From Methylophaga muralis (GTDB lineage: Bacteria; Pseudomonadota; Gammaproteobacteria; Nitrosococcales; Methylophagaceae): a DNA stretch of 34,834 nt. Positions 1 to 8,705 of this stretch are shown here, piece by piece. Under the pieces are notes generated by a model that saw only the letters and a program-made list of their open reading frames with translations, ran no database searches and had not been told where the DNA came from. The stretch spans positions 1 to 34,834 of the forward strand of contig NZ_MCRI01000028.1 in NCBI RefSeq assembly GCF_001720165.1, read 5' to 3'. Both the position numbers and the translations under genes were made by a program. Numbering within the stretch: the stretch's first letter is position 1; each line of letters begins with the position of its first letter.

Positions 1-301
1 TAGGAGTATGATTCAACGAATAGTCGCTATGACAAGCAAAAAATGTCTTTTAAGTCATGGGTTAACAAGAGGCTATGCAACTTTAACAAACTCCTAATGT
101 GAGATTACTCATACCATTTTGAGGGTGTTGCCGATTATTGCTATCTATCCCCCTACTATTTGCCTAGAGTTGTGTCAACAGTCTGAAACTCCATAAATCA
201 AACAGGCACAAAAATAAGGAGGGAAGACGTTTTTTTCGATAAGGCATATTTTAAATGCCGGACCATGATGTCCACGAAAAACCAAGCGAGGAGAGAGCAC
301 A
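1..301. other. Non-coding region upstream of the AraC-type gene
   Basis: I see no convincing gene in this stretch. An AT-rich segment precedes the regulator gene. A short inverted repeat GGCAT/ATGCC lies at 243-247 and 255-259, about 45 bases before the start codon, and could be an operator, though its arms are only 5 bp. A good Shine-Dalgarno (GAGGAGAG, about 289-296) precedes the ATG at 302. A 7-bp inverted pair (TAGGAGT at 1-7, ACTCCTA at 90-96) sits at the window edge with no clear role. A possible 29-codon frame starting at position 8 has poor Shine-Dalgarno spacing and is not called. Confidence 0.5.
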
Positions 302-1312
302 ATGAATTTTAGAGAAGCGCTTTTAAATAGCAGTCCTGTGGGCAAAGGGAAAATGCATTTGGTTGAGCGAACTTCACGAGATGTACTGGAACAAGCAGAA
401 GCATTGCCTTTTTGGTCGCAGGATTATACCCAATTAGACAGAGGTTCCTTTACAGGATCAATTACGAGCGTCACTGGTCGAAATATGCAGATATTTCGAG
501 AGAGTATGAATCGTGCCGTGGATCAGATCGCCAGTGCCCCAGAAGATACTTATGTCATCGGATTACCAACAATCATTGAGGGTAATGCATCTTGGGGTGG
601 GGAACAGGTTAAGGCTGATTCATTGATTACGTTGGATAAGAATGCTGAGCTTCTTTTCAGGACTTCTCATTTTTCGGAAATCACTGCCGCGGTTATTTCT
701 GCTCAACATCTTGAGGAATACGCCGGTCAGGTCGAAGGCATAAACTTAAGAAAGCTCATGGATAATGTCAATCCAGTTGAAATTATCCCAACTGATGTTG
801 CTCATAGATTATTGGCTGCTTTGAACAGTAGTACTAACTATATTTCTAAAAGTGGTGGTAACCCCAATATCCAACACATCTTGCGTCATTTTGAGGATAA
901 CTTGTTGGACACTTGTCTTCAGGCTCTGCTTCATGCCAGTGATGGTCAGGAAAGACATTATGATCAACGTATTCATCGCTATATTGTTAATCGGGTACGT
1001 GAGTTAACTTTATCTATTGATGGTGATTGCCTAACCATAGGCGAAATCTGTATCAATTTATGCATAAGCCGCCGTACTTTGAATCACGCGTTTTCACGTG
1101 TTCTGGGAATAACTCCGGTTGAGTATATGCGTAATCTTCGCTTACATCGTGTTCGTTCTGAACTGCAATCATTCCCTTATGAAACCACTATTGCCAACGT
1201 GGCAGCAAAGTGGGGTTTTTGGCATATGAGTCTATTTTCTCGTTATTACAGAGAACTATTTGGGGAATGCCCAAGTGAAACTTTGCAGTATTCGAAAGCA
1301 CTATTTAAATGA
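302..1312 (+). CDS. AraC-family transcriptional regulator
   Basis: This 336-residue protein is a DNA-binding regulator with two parts. The C-terminal ~100 residues form a double helix-turn-helix AraC domain: a first HTH around 'LTIGEICINLCISRRTLNHAF', then a VLGITPVEYMRNLRL linker, and a second HTH ending in a GFWHMSLFSRYYRELFG segment typical of the family. The N-terminal ~200 residues resemble the sensor half of EutR/QhpR-type AraC proteins (a 'DYTQLDRGSFTG' opening and a 'MQIFRE' segment). This resemblance is from memory and the inducer is unknown. The start at 302 is supported by a strong GAGGAG ribosome site. The gene is separated from tatA by 112 bp and may or may not control it. EutR-like members often respond to amines or alcohols, so a link to C1/amine metabolism is possible but not shown. 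Confidence 0.85.
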   Translation: MNFREALLNSSPVGKGKMHLVERTSRDVLEQAEALPFWSQDYTQLDRGSFTGSITSVTGRNMQIFRESMNRAVDQIASAPEDTYVIGLPTIIEGNASWGGEQVKADSLITLDKNAELLFRTSHFSEITAAVISAQHLEEYAGQVEGINLRKLMDNVNPVEIIPTDVAHRLLAALNSSTNYISKSGGNPNIQHILRHFEDNLLDTCLQALLHASDGQERHYDQRIHRYIVNRVRELTLSIDGDCLTIGEICINLCISRRTLNHAFSRVLGITPVEYMRNLRLHRVRSELQSFPYETTIANVAAKWGFWHMSLFSRYYRELFGECPSETLQYSKALFK

Positions 1313-1424
1313 AGCATTACCACCAGAAATGATTCCGTAATTTTCTAGTGATTAGAATTTTTAATAAATTAATAAAACCTTGGTGGTTGAAATTGTTGCC
1401 AAGCTAAATAAATAGGGGTGAGAA

Positions 1425-1640
1425 ATGGGTGCATTTAGTATCTGGCAATTGATTGTCGTGTTGGTAATTGTCGCTTTAGTTTTTGGGACAAAAAAACTAC
1501 GTAATTTTGGAGGGGACCTTGGAGGGGCTGTTAAGGGTTTCAAGGATGCTATTAATGCGGAAAAGCCCACTGCAACATTAGACAGCACCGAGATAACTCA
1601 AAACATGGATAGCAAAGTTACTCACAAAGAAAATCAGTAA
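1425..1640 (+). CDS. tatA: Twin-arginine translocase subunit TatA
   Basis: TatA oligomerises to form the variable pore or membrane-thinning component of the Tat system, which exports folded proteins. The 71-residue sequence has the family layout: a short N-terminal hydrophobic helix (about residues 3-20), the hinge motif [14 protein letters not shown], an amphipathic helix (AVKGFKDAI), then a short charged tail. It is shorter than E. coli TatA (89 aa) but within family range. The start ATG follows a GGGGTGAG site. It begins a compact tatABC operon (24 bp to tatB). Confidence 0.93.
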   Translation: MGAFSIWQLIVVLVIVALVFGTKKLRNFGGDLGGAVKGFKDAINAEKPTATLDSTEITQNMDSKVTHKENQ

Positions 1641-1664
1641 GTTAGGGATAGGTGTATTTAACTA

Positions 1665-2054
1665 ATGTTTAATATTGCTTTCCCAGAATTGCTTGTTATT
1701 GGCGTTGTAGCATTAATAGTTATCGGGCCCGATAAGCTTCCTAAAGTGGCTCGAACAGCAGGTTTACTTCTGGGGCGCATGCAGCGATTCACTTCCAGTA
1801 TAAAGTCTGAAATTGACAAGGAACTCAAGTCTGAAGATTTGAAGCAATTACAAAGGGAATTACGAAACCATGACTTAGGATTAAGTGAGGAACTACGCCA
1901 GGGTATGCAGCCAGTTCAATCGGTTATTCATCAAAACACAGAGACGATGAAACCTGACATTGAACCAAAAGACGATTTTGACTCCCCGATCACACCGTTA
2001 AACAACACTAGCGATATAGATTCAGAGCCTATGAAGAGGAGTTTATCTAATTGA
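1665..2054 (+). CDS. tatB: Twin-arginine translocase subunit TatB
   Basis: TatB works with TatC as the receptor for twin-arginine signal peptides. The N-terminus has the TatB signature, MFNIAFPELLVIGVVALIV with Glu at residue 8, followed by a Gly-Pro hinge (IGPDKLPKVART) and a long charged amphipathic region. The C-terminal third is low-complexity, acidic and poorly conserved, as usual for the family. Length is 129 residues. The stop codon overlaps the tatC start (TTGA), so tatC translation is probably coupled. Confidence 0.92.
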   Translation: MFNIAFPELLVIGVVALIVIGPDKLPKVARTAGLLLGRMQRFTSSIKSEIDKELKSEDLKQLQRELRNHDLGLSEELRQGMQPVQSVIHQNTETMKPDIEPKDDFDSPITPLNNTSDIDSEPMKRSLSN

Positions 2055-2788
2055 CGACTCAAAATAATCTCTTCTCACACTTAGTAGAGATGCGTGATCG
2101 CTTATTACGCATCGTTATTGGTATATTGTTGATTAGTTTTGCTTTGTTTCCTTTTGCGAATGAAATTTATCACATTCTGGCAACCCCATTGTTGAACAGC
2201 CTTCCCGTGGGAGGCCAGATGATAGCAACGGAAGTTACAACCCCATTTTTTGTACCTATGAAAATGGTGTTGCTTGTTGCTTTTTTGTTAGCGTCTCCAC
2301 ATACGCTTTATCAAGTATGGGCTTTCATTGCGCCCGGTCTATACAATAATGAGCGACGTTTGATTGCCCCACTGGTTATTTCAAGTGTATTACTACTCAT
2401 AAGCGGAATGGCTTTTGCGTATTTTCTGGTATTTCCCGTTGTCTTTGGATTTATTACAAGTACTGCACCAGAGGGTGTTGCAGTAATGACGGATATTAGT
2501 AAATATTTAGACTTCGCAATTAGTTTATTTATCGCATTTGGTCTGGCTTTTGAAACGCCAGTTGTTGTGGTTTTATTAGTCAAAGCTGGTGTGGTGAGTA
2601 TAGAGGCACTGCGAAATGCCAGATCTTACGTCATCGTTGGAGCCTTTGCTTTGGGCGCCGTAGTGACTCCTCCCGATGTGATTTCTCAGTTTATGCTGGC
2701 AATACCGATGTGGTTGTTATACGAAGTGGGAATTTTAGTGGCGAGTATTTCAAAAAACAAAGTTCAAATTAGAGCCAAACAACTCTGA
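2051..2788 (+). CDS. tatC: Twin-arginine translocase subunit TatC
   Basis: TatC is the six-helix membrane core of the Tat receptor complex and binds the RR signal peptide. The 245-residue product carries the N-terminal HLVEMRDRLLR motif and the first periplasmic loop/TM3 motif YQVWAFIAPGLYNNERR, with the conserved Glu-Arg. Six hydrophobic segments are visible. The start is a TTG codon at 2051 overlapping the tatB stop. It is supported by an AGAGGAG site at about 2036-2042 and by correct positioning of the conserved N-terminus. No ATG gives a better start. The gene ends about 40 bp before a terminator that serves the opposite strand. Confidence 0.93.
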   Translation: MTTQNNLFSHLVEMRDRLLRIVIGILLISFALFPFANEIYHILATPLLNSLPVGGQMIATEVTTPFFVPMKMVLLVAFLLASPHTLYQVWAFIAPGLYNNERRLIAPLVISSVLLLISGMAFAYFLVFPVVFGFITSTAPEGVAVMTDISKYLDFAISLFIAFGLAFETPVVVVLLVKAGVVSIEALRNARSYVIVGAFALGAVVTPPDVISQFMLAIPMWLLYEVGILVASISKNKVQIRAKQL

Positions 2789-2828
2789 TAGTAAGCGAGC
2801 TTTTATTAATAAATTAGGTTCCTAATCT

Positions 2829-2861
2829 AAAAAAAGCCCGACACTATAACTAGTGCCGGGC
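2829..2861 (-). terminator. Rho-independent terminator of xoxF
   Basis: A 10-bp stem (arms 2836-2845 and 2852-2861, one G-U type mismatch, 6-base loop) is followed on the minus strand by a run of seven T. It lies 29 bases after the xoxF stop codon. On the plus strand there is no T tract, so it is mainly a minus-strand terminator. Confidence 0.85.
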
Positions 2862-2889
2862 CAAATTATGAAGCTGCTGTTAAATCAAA

Positions 2890-4662
2890 TTACAAACTAA
2901 ATACACTCAACACACCACCCAACGATGTCCAGTTGGACAGTGATTTGTAGGCTCCAACTGCGCCGAGACCATCGCTGTCATTCTCAAGATTATTGGTCAT
3001 ACCAATACCGGCCCAACCACCAATACCTGACAAGATTGAGATGTATTGTTTGCCGTTATGTTTGTAGGAATTGACGTTGCCGACAATGCCTGACGCGGTT
3101 TTAAAGCGCCAAAGTTCACGACCATTATGTGCGTCAAGTGCTTTGATATAGCCTTCTAAGGTACCGTAGAAAACAACATCACCAGCGGTAACCATTGCAC
3201 CTGACCAAACTGAGAATCTTTCAGGATTGGACCAGACGATTTTGCCTTCGCGGGCATCCCAGGCAATAAAGTTACCCATATTGTCTTTGGTTGCTGGGTA
3301 CATATTTACTTCTGCACCAACATACGGCTGACCAGCCACAAACTCAACTTCAAATGGTTCCAGATCCATACAGATATGGTTAGTTGGAACATAGAACAAA
3401 CCTGTTTTTGGTGAGAAGGTTGCCGGTTGCTGATCTTTTGCACCATGTGCCGCAGGGCAGATACCGGTGGTTTGGGTATCTTCACCATTAGCTGCCGGTG
3501 AATATTTAGCTACCCGATCGGGTAAGCCGGTTTTCAGACTAACACTATCGGCCCAGTTAACACTTGGGTCGAATTTTTCTGCGACCAGCAATTCACCTGT
3601 TGCACGATCCATGGTGTAACCAAAGCCATTACGGTCAAAATGCACCAGCATTTGTCGCATTTTGCCTTTGATTTTTTGGTCTACCAGAATGTTTTCATTC
3701 ACACCGTCATAGTCCCACTCATCATGCGGGGTCATCTGATAGATCCATTTGGCGACACCGGTATCCAAGTCACGAGCGAACAGGGACATGGTCCATTTGT
3801 TATCACCAGGACGTTGTAGTGGATTCCAGGTAGATGGGTTACCAGTACCGTAGTAATAGAGGTCCATATCCGGATCATAAGAGAACCAGCCCCATGTGGT
3901 GCCACCACCGATTTTCCATTGTTCACCTTGCCAGGAGTTCAACGAAGAATCTTTGCCGATTGGTTGCAACATGGCCGTGGTGTTTTGCGGATCGACCATC
4001 ATTTCGTCATCCGGTCCGGTGCTATAGGCTTTATAAAGTGTTTTGCCATTCATATCGTAGGCTTGAACATAGCCACGCACGCCAAATTCACCGCCTGAAA
4101 TACCAACAATGATTTTGTCTTTAAACACGTTGGCGTTACCGGTATTGGTGGCACCAGTTCTTGGATCGTCACGTTTGTCGGACCAGATCACTTCACCGGT
4201 TTCGATATCCAAAGCGACCAATGTCGTGTCAGCCTGATTCAGGAAGATTTTGCCGTCGCCATAAGACAAGCCACGATTAACTACGTCACAGCACATAACT
4301 GGAACGGTTTCATCGTAATTTTGTTTGGGTTCATATTTCCATTTGATCGCGCCGTCATTGTTTAAATCCAATGCAAAGACGATGTTCGGAAATGGCGTGT
4401 GCACATACATCACATCATCAATAATCAGTGAATTACCTTCATGGCCACGTAACACGCCAGTAGAGAATGACCAGGCCATTTTCAGATCTTGCACATTGTC
4501 GAGGTTGATTTCAGACAATTGGCTATAACGTGTGTTGGCATAATCACCCGCTGACATCACCCAAGTGTCAGGGTTTTTCTGCATTTCGCGTAATTCATCT
4601 GCAACGCTGTAACCAGGAAGTGTCAGGGACAGCATCAGTAAAGATAATTTTGTTTTAGTCAT
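2890..4662 (-). CDS. xoxF: Lanthanide-dependent PQQ methanol dehydrogenase XoxF
   Basis: XoxF is a periplasmic quinoprotein that oxidises methanol (often to formate) using PQQ and a rare-earth ion, passing electrons to a cytochrome c. The 590-residue product has a signal peptide (about residues 1-21, cleavage at SVA-DE), an eight-bladed propeller with repeated W-motifs, the vicinal Cys124-Cys125 pair contacting PQQ, and metal ligands Glu192 (GGEFGVRG) and Asn275 (GTGNPSTW). The catalytic Asp317 is followed by Asp319 in '[11 protein letters not shown]'. The second Asp is the marker separating lanthanide XoxF from calcium MxaF (Ala there). From memory the sequence resembles clade XoxF5. The start is supported by AGAGGAAA 4 bases before the ATG. 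It stands alone: no xoxG, xoxJ or mxa genes are within the window, and it has its own terminator. Confidence 0.95.
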   Translation of the reverse strand: MTKTKLSLLMLSLTLPGYSVADELREMQKNPDTWVMSAGDYANTRYSQLSEINLDNVQDLKMAWSFSTGVLRGHEGNSLIIDDVMYVHTPFPNIVFALDLNNDGAIKWKYEPKQNYDETVPVMCCDVVNRGLSYGDGKIFLNQADTTLVALDIETGEVIWSDKRDDPRTGATNTGNANVFKDKIIVGISGGEFGVRGYVQAYDMNGKTLYKAYSTGPDDEMMVDPQNTTAMLQPIGKDSSLNSWQGEQWKIGGGTTWGWFSYDPDMDLYYYGTGNPSTWNPLQRPGDNKWTMSLFARDLDTGVAKWIYQMTPHDEWDYDGVNENILVDQKIKGKMRQMLVHFDRNGFGYTMDRATGELLVAEKFDPSVNWADSVSLKTGLPDRVAKYSPAANGEDTQTTGICPAAHGAKDQQPATFSPKTGLFYVPTNHICMDLEPFEVEFVAGQPYVGAEVNMYPATKDNMGNFIAWDAREGKIVWSNPERFSVWSGAMVTAGDVVFYGTLEGYIKALDAHNGRELWRFKTASGIVGNVNSYKHNGKQYISILSGIGGWAGIGMTNNLENDSDGLGAVGAYKSLSNWTSLGGVLSVFSL

Positions 4663-5044
4663 GTTGTTTCCTCTATGTTAGCCGCCATAAAAAGCCATTA
4701 ATAATGAGAAGCGAAATAGGCTTTTGAACGGTGTGAGGATATTAGCAACGAGGAAACACAATTAATGGCCTGTGTGTCCGAATCTTTTTTGGAGGCTTTG
4801 GAACCACAGTCAAGTGGACTCGAATAAGGTTTAGCGGGGAGATGGGGTAGAGTGAAACAATTTATTCGGTGAAGTGCATATATATAAGGTTTGGAAAAAT
4901 AAAAGAGGGTGATGGCGTATAAAGCGACTGGAAAGAGCGTTTTTTTGAATAACCGGATATGTCGATTTTGATTTGAACAGGCTGGATGAAAAACCGGATG
5001 GCGATTATCGATCTATATAAGCTTTGATCGGCAAATTTCAGACA
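4663..5044 (-). promoter_or_regulatory. xoxF upstream/leader region
   Basis: This ~380-bp gap between xoxF and tRNA-Asn contains no convincing gene and should hold the xoxF promoter. I could not identify a clear -35/-10 pair. A perfect 9-bp inverted repeat (GCCATTAAT at 4694-4702, ATTAATGGC at 4761-4769, 58 bases apart) lies within 110 bp of the start codon. It could form an mRNA leader stem or be a split operator. The xoxF ribosome site (AGAGGAAA, 4667-4674 on the minus strand) is clear. Confidence 0.4.
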
Positions 5045-5078
5045 TAAAAAAACCTCAGAAAAATTACTTGCTGAGGTT
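5045..5078 (-). terminator. Terminator after tRNA-Asn
   Basis: On the minus strand AACCTCAG (5078-5071) pairs with CTGAGGTT (5058-5051), with a 12-base loop and a following T run. It lies 11 bases beyond the tRNA-Asn 3' end and should end that transcript before the xoxF promoter region. Confidence 0.85.
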
Positions 5079-5089
5079 CTTTAAATCAT

Positions 5090-5165
5090 TGGCTCCCCGA
5101 GCTGGACTCGAACCAGCGACCCAATGATTAACAGTCATTTGCTCTACCAACTGAGCTATCGGGGA
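5090..5165 (-). tRNA. tRNA-Asn (anticodon GTT)
   Basis: The minus strand gives a 76-nt cloverleaf beginning TCCCCGATAGCTCAG and ending CTCGGGGAGCCA. The acceptor stem pairs CCCCGA with TCGGGG. The anticodon loop CTGTTAATC carries GTT (Asn). The T-arm is CTGGTTCGAGTCCAG, and the 3' CCA is encoded. It is followed by its own terminator. Confidence 0.97.
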
Positions 5166-5228
5166 ACAGAAAGATGGGTATGATAGAGACTCGAACCGGA
5201 TGGGTCAAGCCTCTATTAAGTTTTTTTG

Positions 5229-6413
5229 TTAACCGATAAATTCTGCGATTCTTTGAAGTGCGTTTTGCAGATTTGTTTCGCTGGTAGCAATCGACAAACG
5301 GATATGATTTTTCAGACCAAATGCTGTGCCAGGGACGACAGCAACGCCTTTTTCAACCAATAAGGCTTCAGCAAAGTCCATATCGTCTTTTAATTCTGGT
5401 TTGTTAACCAACACACCAGTGATGTCCGGGAAAACATAGAAAGTACCGTCGGTTTCCAAAGCGGTGATGCCTGGCATCTTATTCAGCGCTTCAACTACGA
5501 AGTCATGGCGCTTTTTGAATTCCACCAACATGGTTTGCACGCAACCTTGATCACCATTTAATGCTTCTACAGAAGCCGCTTGCGAAATAGAGGTGGGATT
5601 AGAAGTACTTTGCGATTGAATCTTTTTCATCGCGCCAATCAATTGAGCAGGGCCACCGGCATAACCAATACGCCAGCCAGTCATAGAGTAGGCTTTCGAT
5701 ACGCCGTTCATGACGATGGTGCGGTCATATAAGTCAGGACAGACCATGACGATATTGCAAAATGGTTCATCGGCCCAATATATATGTTCATACATATCAT
5801 CGGTGGCGATAAGAATTTCCGGATATTTACGGAGTACATCGCCCAATGCTTCAAGTTCAGCTCTGGTGTAAGTCATGCCAGTCGGATTGGAAGGGCTGTT
5901 GATCACCACTAAACGGGTTTTATCGGTGATAGCGTCTTCAAGTTGTTGTGGGGTGATTTTATAACGTTGATCACGGTCGCCAATGATGATGACCGGTTTG
6001 GCATCAGCGAGTAATACCATATCAGGATAAGATACCCAGTAAGGTGCCGGGATAATGACTTCATCGCCAGACTCTAATAAGGCTTGTGCCAGGTTGAAGA
6101 AGCTTTGTTTACCGCCACATGAAACCAGAATTTGATTAGCTTCGTAGGTCAAACCATTGTCGCGGGAAAACTTTTTGATAATGGCGTTTTTCAATTCAGC
6201 TGTACCATCAACCGCTGTATATTTGGTCTGGCCTTTGTTAAGTGCTTCGACAGCAGCTTGCTTGATATGATCCGGTGTATCGAAATCTGGTTCACCGGCA
6301 CCAAGACCAATAATATCTTTACCTTCGGCTCTCAAAGCCGCGGCGCGTGCAGTAATGGCTAATGTAGGAGAGGGTTTGATGCTTTGAACGCGCTGTGAGA
6401 GTTTGATAGTCAA
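5229..6413 (-). CDS. Class I pyridoxal-phosphate aminotransferase (aspartate aminotransferase type)
   Basis: The enzyme is a 394-residue cytoplasmic aminotransferase of the AspC/AAT-1b group that moves amino groups between aspartate (or related amino acids) and 2-oxoglutarate. Visible family features are the substrate loop GLGAGEPDFDTP (37-48), the PLP-contacting NSPSNPTG (172-179, Asn176), the PLP Schiff-base lysine Lys240 in NGVSKAYSMTGWRIGY, and the C-terminal 'IRLSIATS' with the carboxylate-binding Arg. The length matches the family. Exact substrate range (aspartate, or also prephenate or aromatic acids) cannot be fixed from sequence. It is divergent from uvrB, an adjacency I recall from other gammaproteobacteria. 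The start ATG at 6413 places the conserved N-terminus (LSQRVQSIKPSPTLAI) correctly. Confidence 0.9.
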   Translation of the reverse strand: MTIKLSQRVQSIKPSPTLAITARAAALRAEGKDIIGLGAGEPDFDTPDHIKQAAVEALNKGQTKYTAVDGTAELKNAIIKKFSRDNGLTYEANQILVSCGGKQSFFNLAQALLESGDEVIIPAPYWVSYPDMVLLADAKPVIIIGDRDQRYKITPQQLEDAITDKTRLVVINSPSNPTGMTYTRAELEALGDVLRKYPEILIATDDMYEHIYWADEPFCNIVMVCPDLYDRTIVMNGVSKAYSMTGWRIGYAGGPAQLIGAMKKIQSQSTSNPTSISQAASVEALNGDQGCVQTMLVEFKKRHDFVVEALNKMPGITALETDGTFYVFPDITGVLVNKPELKDDMDFAEALLVEKGVAVVPGTAFGLKNHIRLSIATSETNLQNALQRIAEFIG

Positions 6414-6488
6414 AATCTGTCCTTCGAGAAACGATAAGTAATTAAAAAACCGTAATATTACGACAAAACACGAGCATTGCTAAAGAGT
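6414..6488. promoter_or_regulatory. Divergent aspartate aminotransferase/uvrB promoter region with palindrome
   Basis: This short 75-bp divergent gap contains a perfect 12-bp palindrome CGTAATATTACG at 6451-6462. I see no CTG-N10-CAG LexA-type box here, although uvrB is SOS-controlled in E. coli. The palindrome is a candidate operator or part of overlapping divergent promoters. Confidence 0.4.
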
Positions 6489-8501
6489 ATGAAAAAACAA
6501 TTTGAATTAGTCAGCGAGTTTGAACCGGCAGGGGATCAACCAACTGCGATTGCGTCGCTGGTTGAGGGATTAAACAGCGGTGAAATGTGGCAGACTCTGC
6601 TGGGGGTAACTGGTTCGGGAAAAACCTTCACTATTGCCAATGTTGCGCAAGCTGTTCAGCGTCCAGTTATGGTTTTGGCACCCAATAAAACATTAGCTGC
6701 TCAGCTCTATAGTGAAATGAAAGAGTTCTTTCCCAATAACGCGGTGGAATATTTCGTTTCCTACTACGATTACTATCAGCCAGAAGCCTATGTACCGTCA
6801 TCCGATACGTTTATAGATAAAGATGCCTCGGTGAATGAACAGATCGAACAGATGCGTTTATCGGCGACCAAGGCCATGCTGGAGCGACGTGATGCAATTA
6901 TCGTAGCCAGTGTCTCGTGTATATATGGTTTGGGCGATAAAGATGCATATCTGGCGATGGTGTTGCATCTAGTTCAAGGTGATGTGATTAATCAACGGGA
7001 AATTTTGCGCCGTTTGGCCGAGTTGCAGTATTCACGTAATGATATTGAGCTGTCTCGTGGTACTTATCGGGTTCGCGGGGAAGTCATTGATATTTTCCCG
7101 GCAGAATCCGAACGTGATGCGGTGCGGATTGAACTGTTTGATGATGAAGTCGAGCAGATCAGTTATTTCGATCCGTTAACCGGCGAAGTTTTGCAACGGA
7201 TGAACCGCATTACTATCTATCCGAAAACCCACTATGCCACGCCACGCGAAACCATTTTAGGGGCGGTGGATTCAATCAAAGATGAGCTGCGTGAGCGATT
7301 AGCCGAATTAAACGAGCAAAATAAATTAGTCGAAGCACAGCGATTAGAACAACGCACCCGTTTTGATATTGAAATGTTATTAGAGCTGGGTTACTGCAAC
7401 GGCATTGAAAACTATTCACGACATTTATCTACTCGCCAAGCCGGTGAAGCACCGCCGACCTTATTTGATTACCTGCCGGATGATGCGATTCTCATTATTG
7501 ATGAAAGCCACGTGATGATTCCGCAGATTGGTGCGATGTATAAAGGTGACCGTTCACGTAAAGAAACCTTAGTGAATTATGGTTTCCGTTTGCCGTCAGC
7601 TTTGGATAATCGACCATTAATGTTTGACGAATGGGAAAAGCTGGCACCGCAGACTATTTTTGTTTCGGCCACACCGGGTAAATATGAAGCTGAACATGCT
7701 GGCAATATTGTCGAGCAGGTAGTTCGTCCAACCGGTTTGATCGACCCTGAAGTGGAAATTCGTCCGGTGGGCACACAGGTCGATGATTTACTTTCCGAGA
7801 TTCATAAACGCACCGCGGTTAACGAACGGGTTTTGGTCACTACATTGACCAAACGTATGTCCGAAGATCTCACTGACTATTTACGTGAGCACAATGTCAA
7901 AGTGCGATATCTGCATTCGGATATCGATACGGTTGAACGGATGGAGATTTTACGGGATCTGCGTTTAGGTGAGTTTGATGTATTAATAGGTATCAACTTA
8001 CTACGTGAAGGTTTGGATATTCCTGAAGTGTCGCTGGTGGCTATTCTGGATGCTGATAAAGAAGGTTTCTTGCGTAGCGACCGATCATTGATTCAAACCA
8101 TCGGCCGTGCTGCTCGTAACCTTAATGGTAAAGCCATTCTATATGCAGATCAGATCACCGGCTCGATGCGTCGGGCAATTGATGAAACTGATCGACGTCG
8201 TGAAAAACAGATTGCCCACAATCTGGAGCATGGCATCACACCAAAAGGCATTATCAAGTCGATTCGTGGCGGTATGGATGATTCGAAGAGCAAGAAAGAA
8301 GAAAATCTGCGATTCGCCCAAGTGGCCGAAGAGCATGCCAAATATGCTTCACTTTCTCCCCAACAATTGGCTAAACGCATACAACAGATTGAAAGTGCGA
8401 TGTATAAACATGCACAGAATCTGGAGTTTGAAGAAGCGGCTAAATTACGCGATGAGTTAGAGAAAGTCAGGAAGATGGCGTTGGGGCCTGTACCGGTATA
8501 A
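6489..8501 (+). CDS. uvrB: Excinuclease ABC subunit B
   Basis: UvrB is the damage-verifying helicase-like subunit of bacterial nucleotide excision repair. It receives DNA from UvrA and positions UvrC. The 670-residue product carries Walker A GVTGSGKT (39-46), the DNA-clamping beta-hairpin [12 protein letters not shown] near residue 95-105, a DEAH-type box 'IIDESH', helicase motifs V and VI ([16 protein letters not shown] and QTIGRAARN), and a C-terminal UVR domain ([22 protein letters not shown]) that contacts UvrC. The start is set at the ATG at 6489, matching the family's N-terminus. An in-frame TTG at 6477 is possible but less likely. Codon use and length are ordinary. Confidence 0.96.
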   Translation: MKKQFELVSEFEPAGDQPTAIASLVEGLNSGEMWQTLLGVTGSGKTFTIANVAQAVQRPVMVLAPNKTLAAQLYSEMKEFFPNNAVEYFVSYYDYYQPEAYVPSSDTFIDKDASVNEQIEQMRLSATKAMLERRDAIIVASVSCIYGLGDKDAYLAMVLHLVQGDVINQREILRRLAELQYSRNDIELSRGTYRVRGEVIDIFPAESERDAVRIELFDDEVEQISYFDPLTGEVLQRMNRITIYPKTHYATPRETILGAVDSIKDELRERLAELNEQNKLVEAQRLEQRTRFDIEMLLELGYCNGIENYSRHLSTRQAGEAPPTLFDYLPDDAILIIDESHVMIPQIGAMYKGDRSRKETLVNYGFRLPSALDNRPLMFDEWEKLAPQTIFVSATPGKYEAEHAGNIVEQVVRPTGLIDPEVEIRPVGTQVDDLLSEIHKRTAVNERVLVTTLTKRMSEDLTDYLREHNVKVRYLHSDIDTVERMEILRDLRLGEFDVLIGINLLREGLDIPEVSLVAILDADKEGFLRSDRSLIQTIGRAARNLNGKAILYADQITGSMRRAIDETDRRREKQIAHNLEHGITPKGIIKSIRGGMDDSKSKKEENLRFAQVAEEHAKYASLSPQQLAKRIQQIESAMYKHAQNLEFEEAAKLRDELEKVRKMALGPVPV

Positions 8502-8506
8502 AGCGC

Positions 8507-8534
8507 TTGCAAAATATGCCTGACTGCGTATAAT
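8507..8534 (+). promoter_or_regulatory. Sigma70 promoter of tRNA-Val
   Basis: TTGCAA (8507-8512) and a perfect TATAAT (8529-8534) are separated by 16 bp. A GC-rich discriminator (CGCGC) follows, typical of stringently controlled stable-RNA promoters. It starts 5 bp after the uvrB stop codon. Confidence 0.85.
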
Positions 8535-8549
8535 TTCGCGCTTCACAGT

Positions 8550-8626
8550 AGGCACGTAGCTCAGTTGGTTAGAGCACCACCTTGACATGGTGGGGGTCGT
8601 TGGTTCGAATCCAATCGTGCCTACCA
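8550..8626 (+). tRNA. tRNA-Val (anticodon GAC)
   Basis: A 77-nt cloverleaf opens AGGCACGTAGCTCAG and ends CGTGCCTACCA. The 7-bp acceptor stem AGGCACG/CGTGCCT is perfect. The anticodon loop CTTGACATG carries GAC (Val). The T-arm is TTGGTTCGAATCCAA, and CCA is encoded. Confidence 0.97.
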
Positions 8627-8638
8627 GATATATACATC

Positions 8639-8670
8639 AAGCACCTCTTGCAGGTGCTTTTTGGTTTTTA
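8639..8670 (+). terminator. Terminator after tRNA-Val, upstream of thrS
   Basis: AAGCACCT (8639-8646) and AGGTGCTT (8652-8659) form an 8-bp stem with a 5-base loop, followed by TTTTGGTTTTT. It lies 12 bases beyond the tRNA. It could also act as an attenuator for transcription reading into thrS, whose start codon is 36 bases further on. Confidence 0.8.
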
Positions 8671-8705
8671 AGGCCTCTCGTATTGGCCACAACCAAGGAT
8701 ATAGC

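Noticed and set aside
8-97. Possible 29-codon peptide at the left edge
   Set aside because: The GGAG is only one base from the ATG, and the peptide resembles nothing I know.
8150-8512. 120-codon minus-strand frame opposite uvrB
   Set aside because: The plus strand encodes the conserved UvrB C-terminus; the opposite frame is Ser/Cys-rich shadow sequence.
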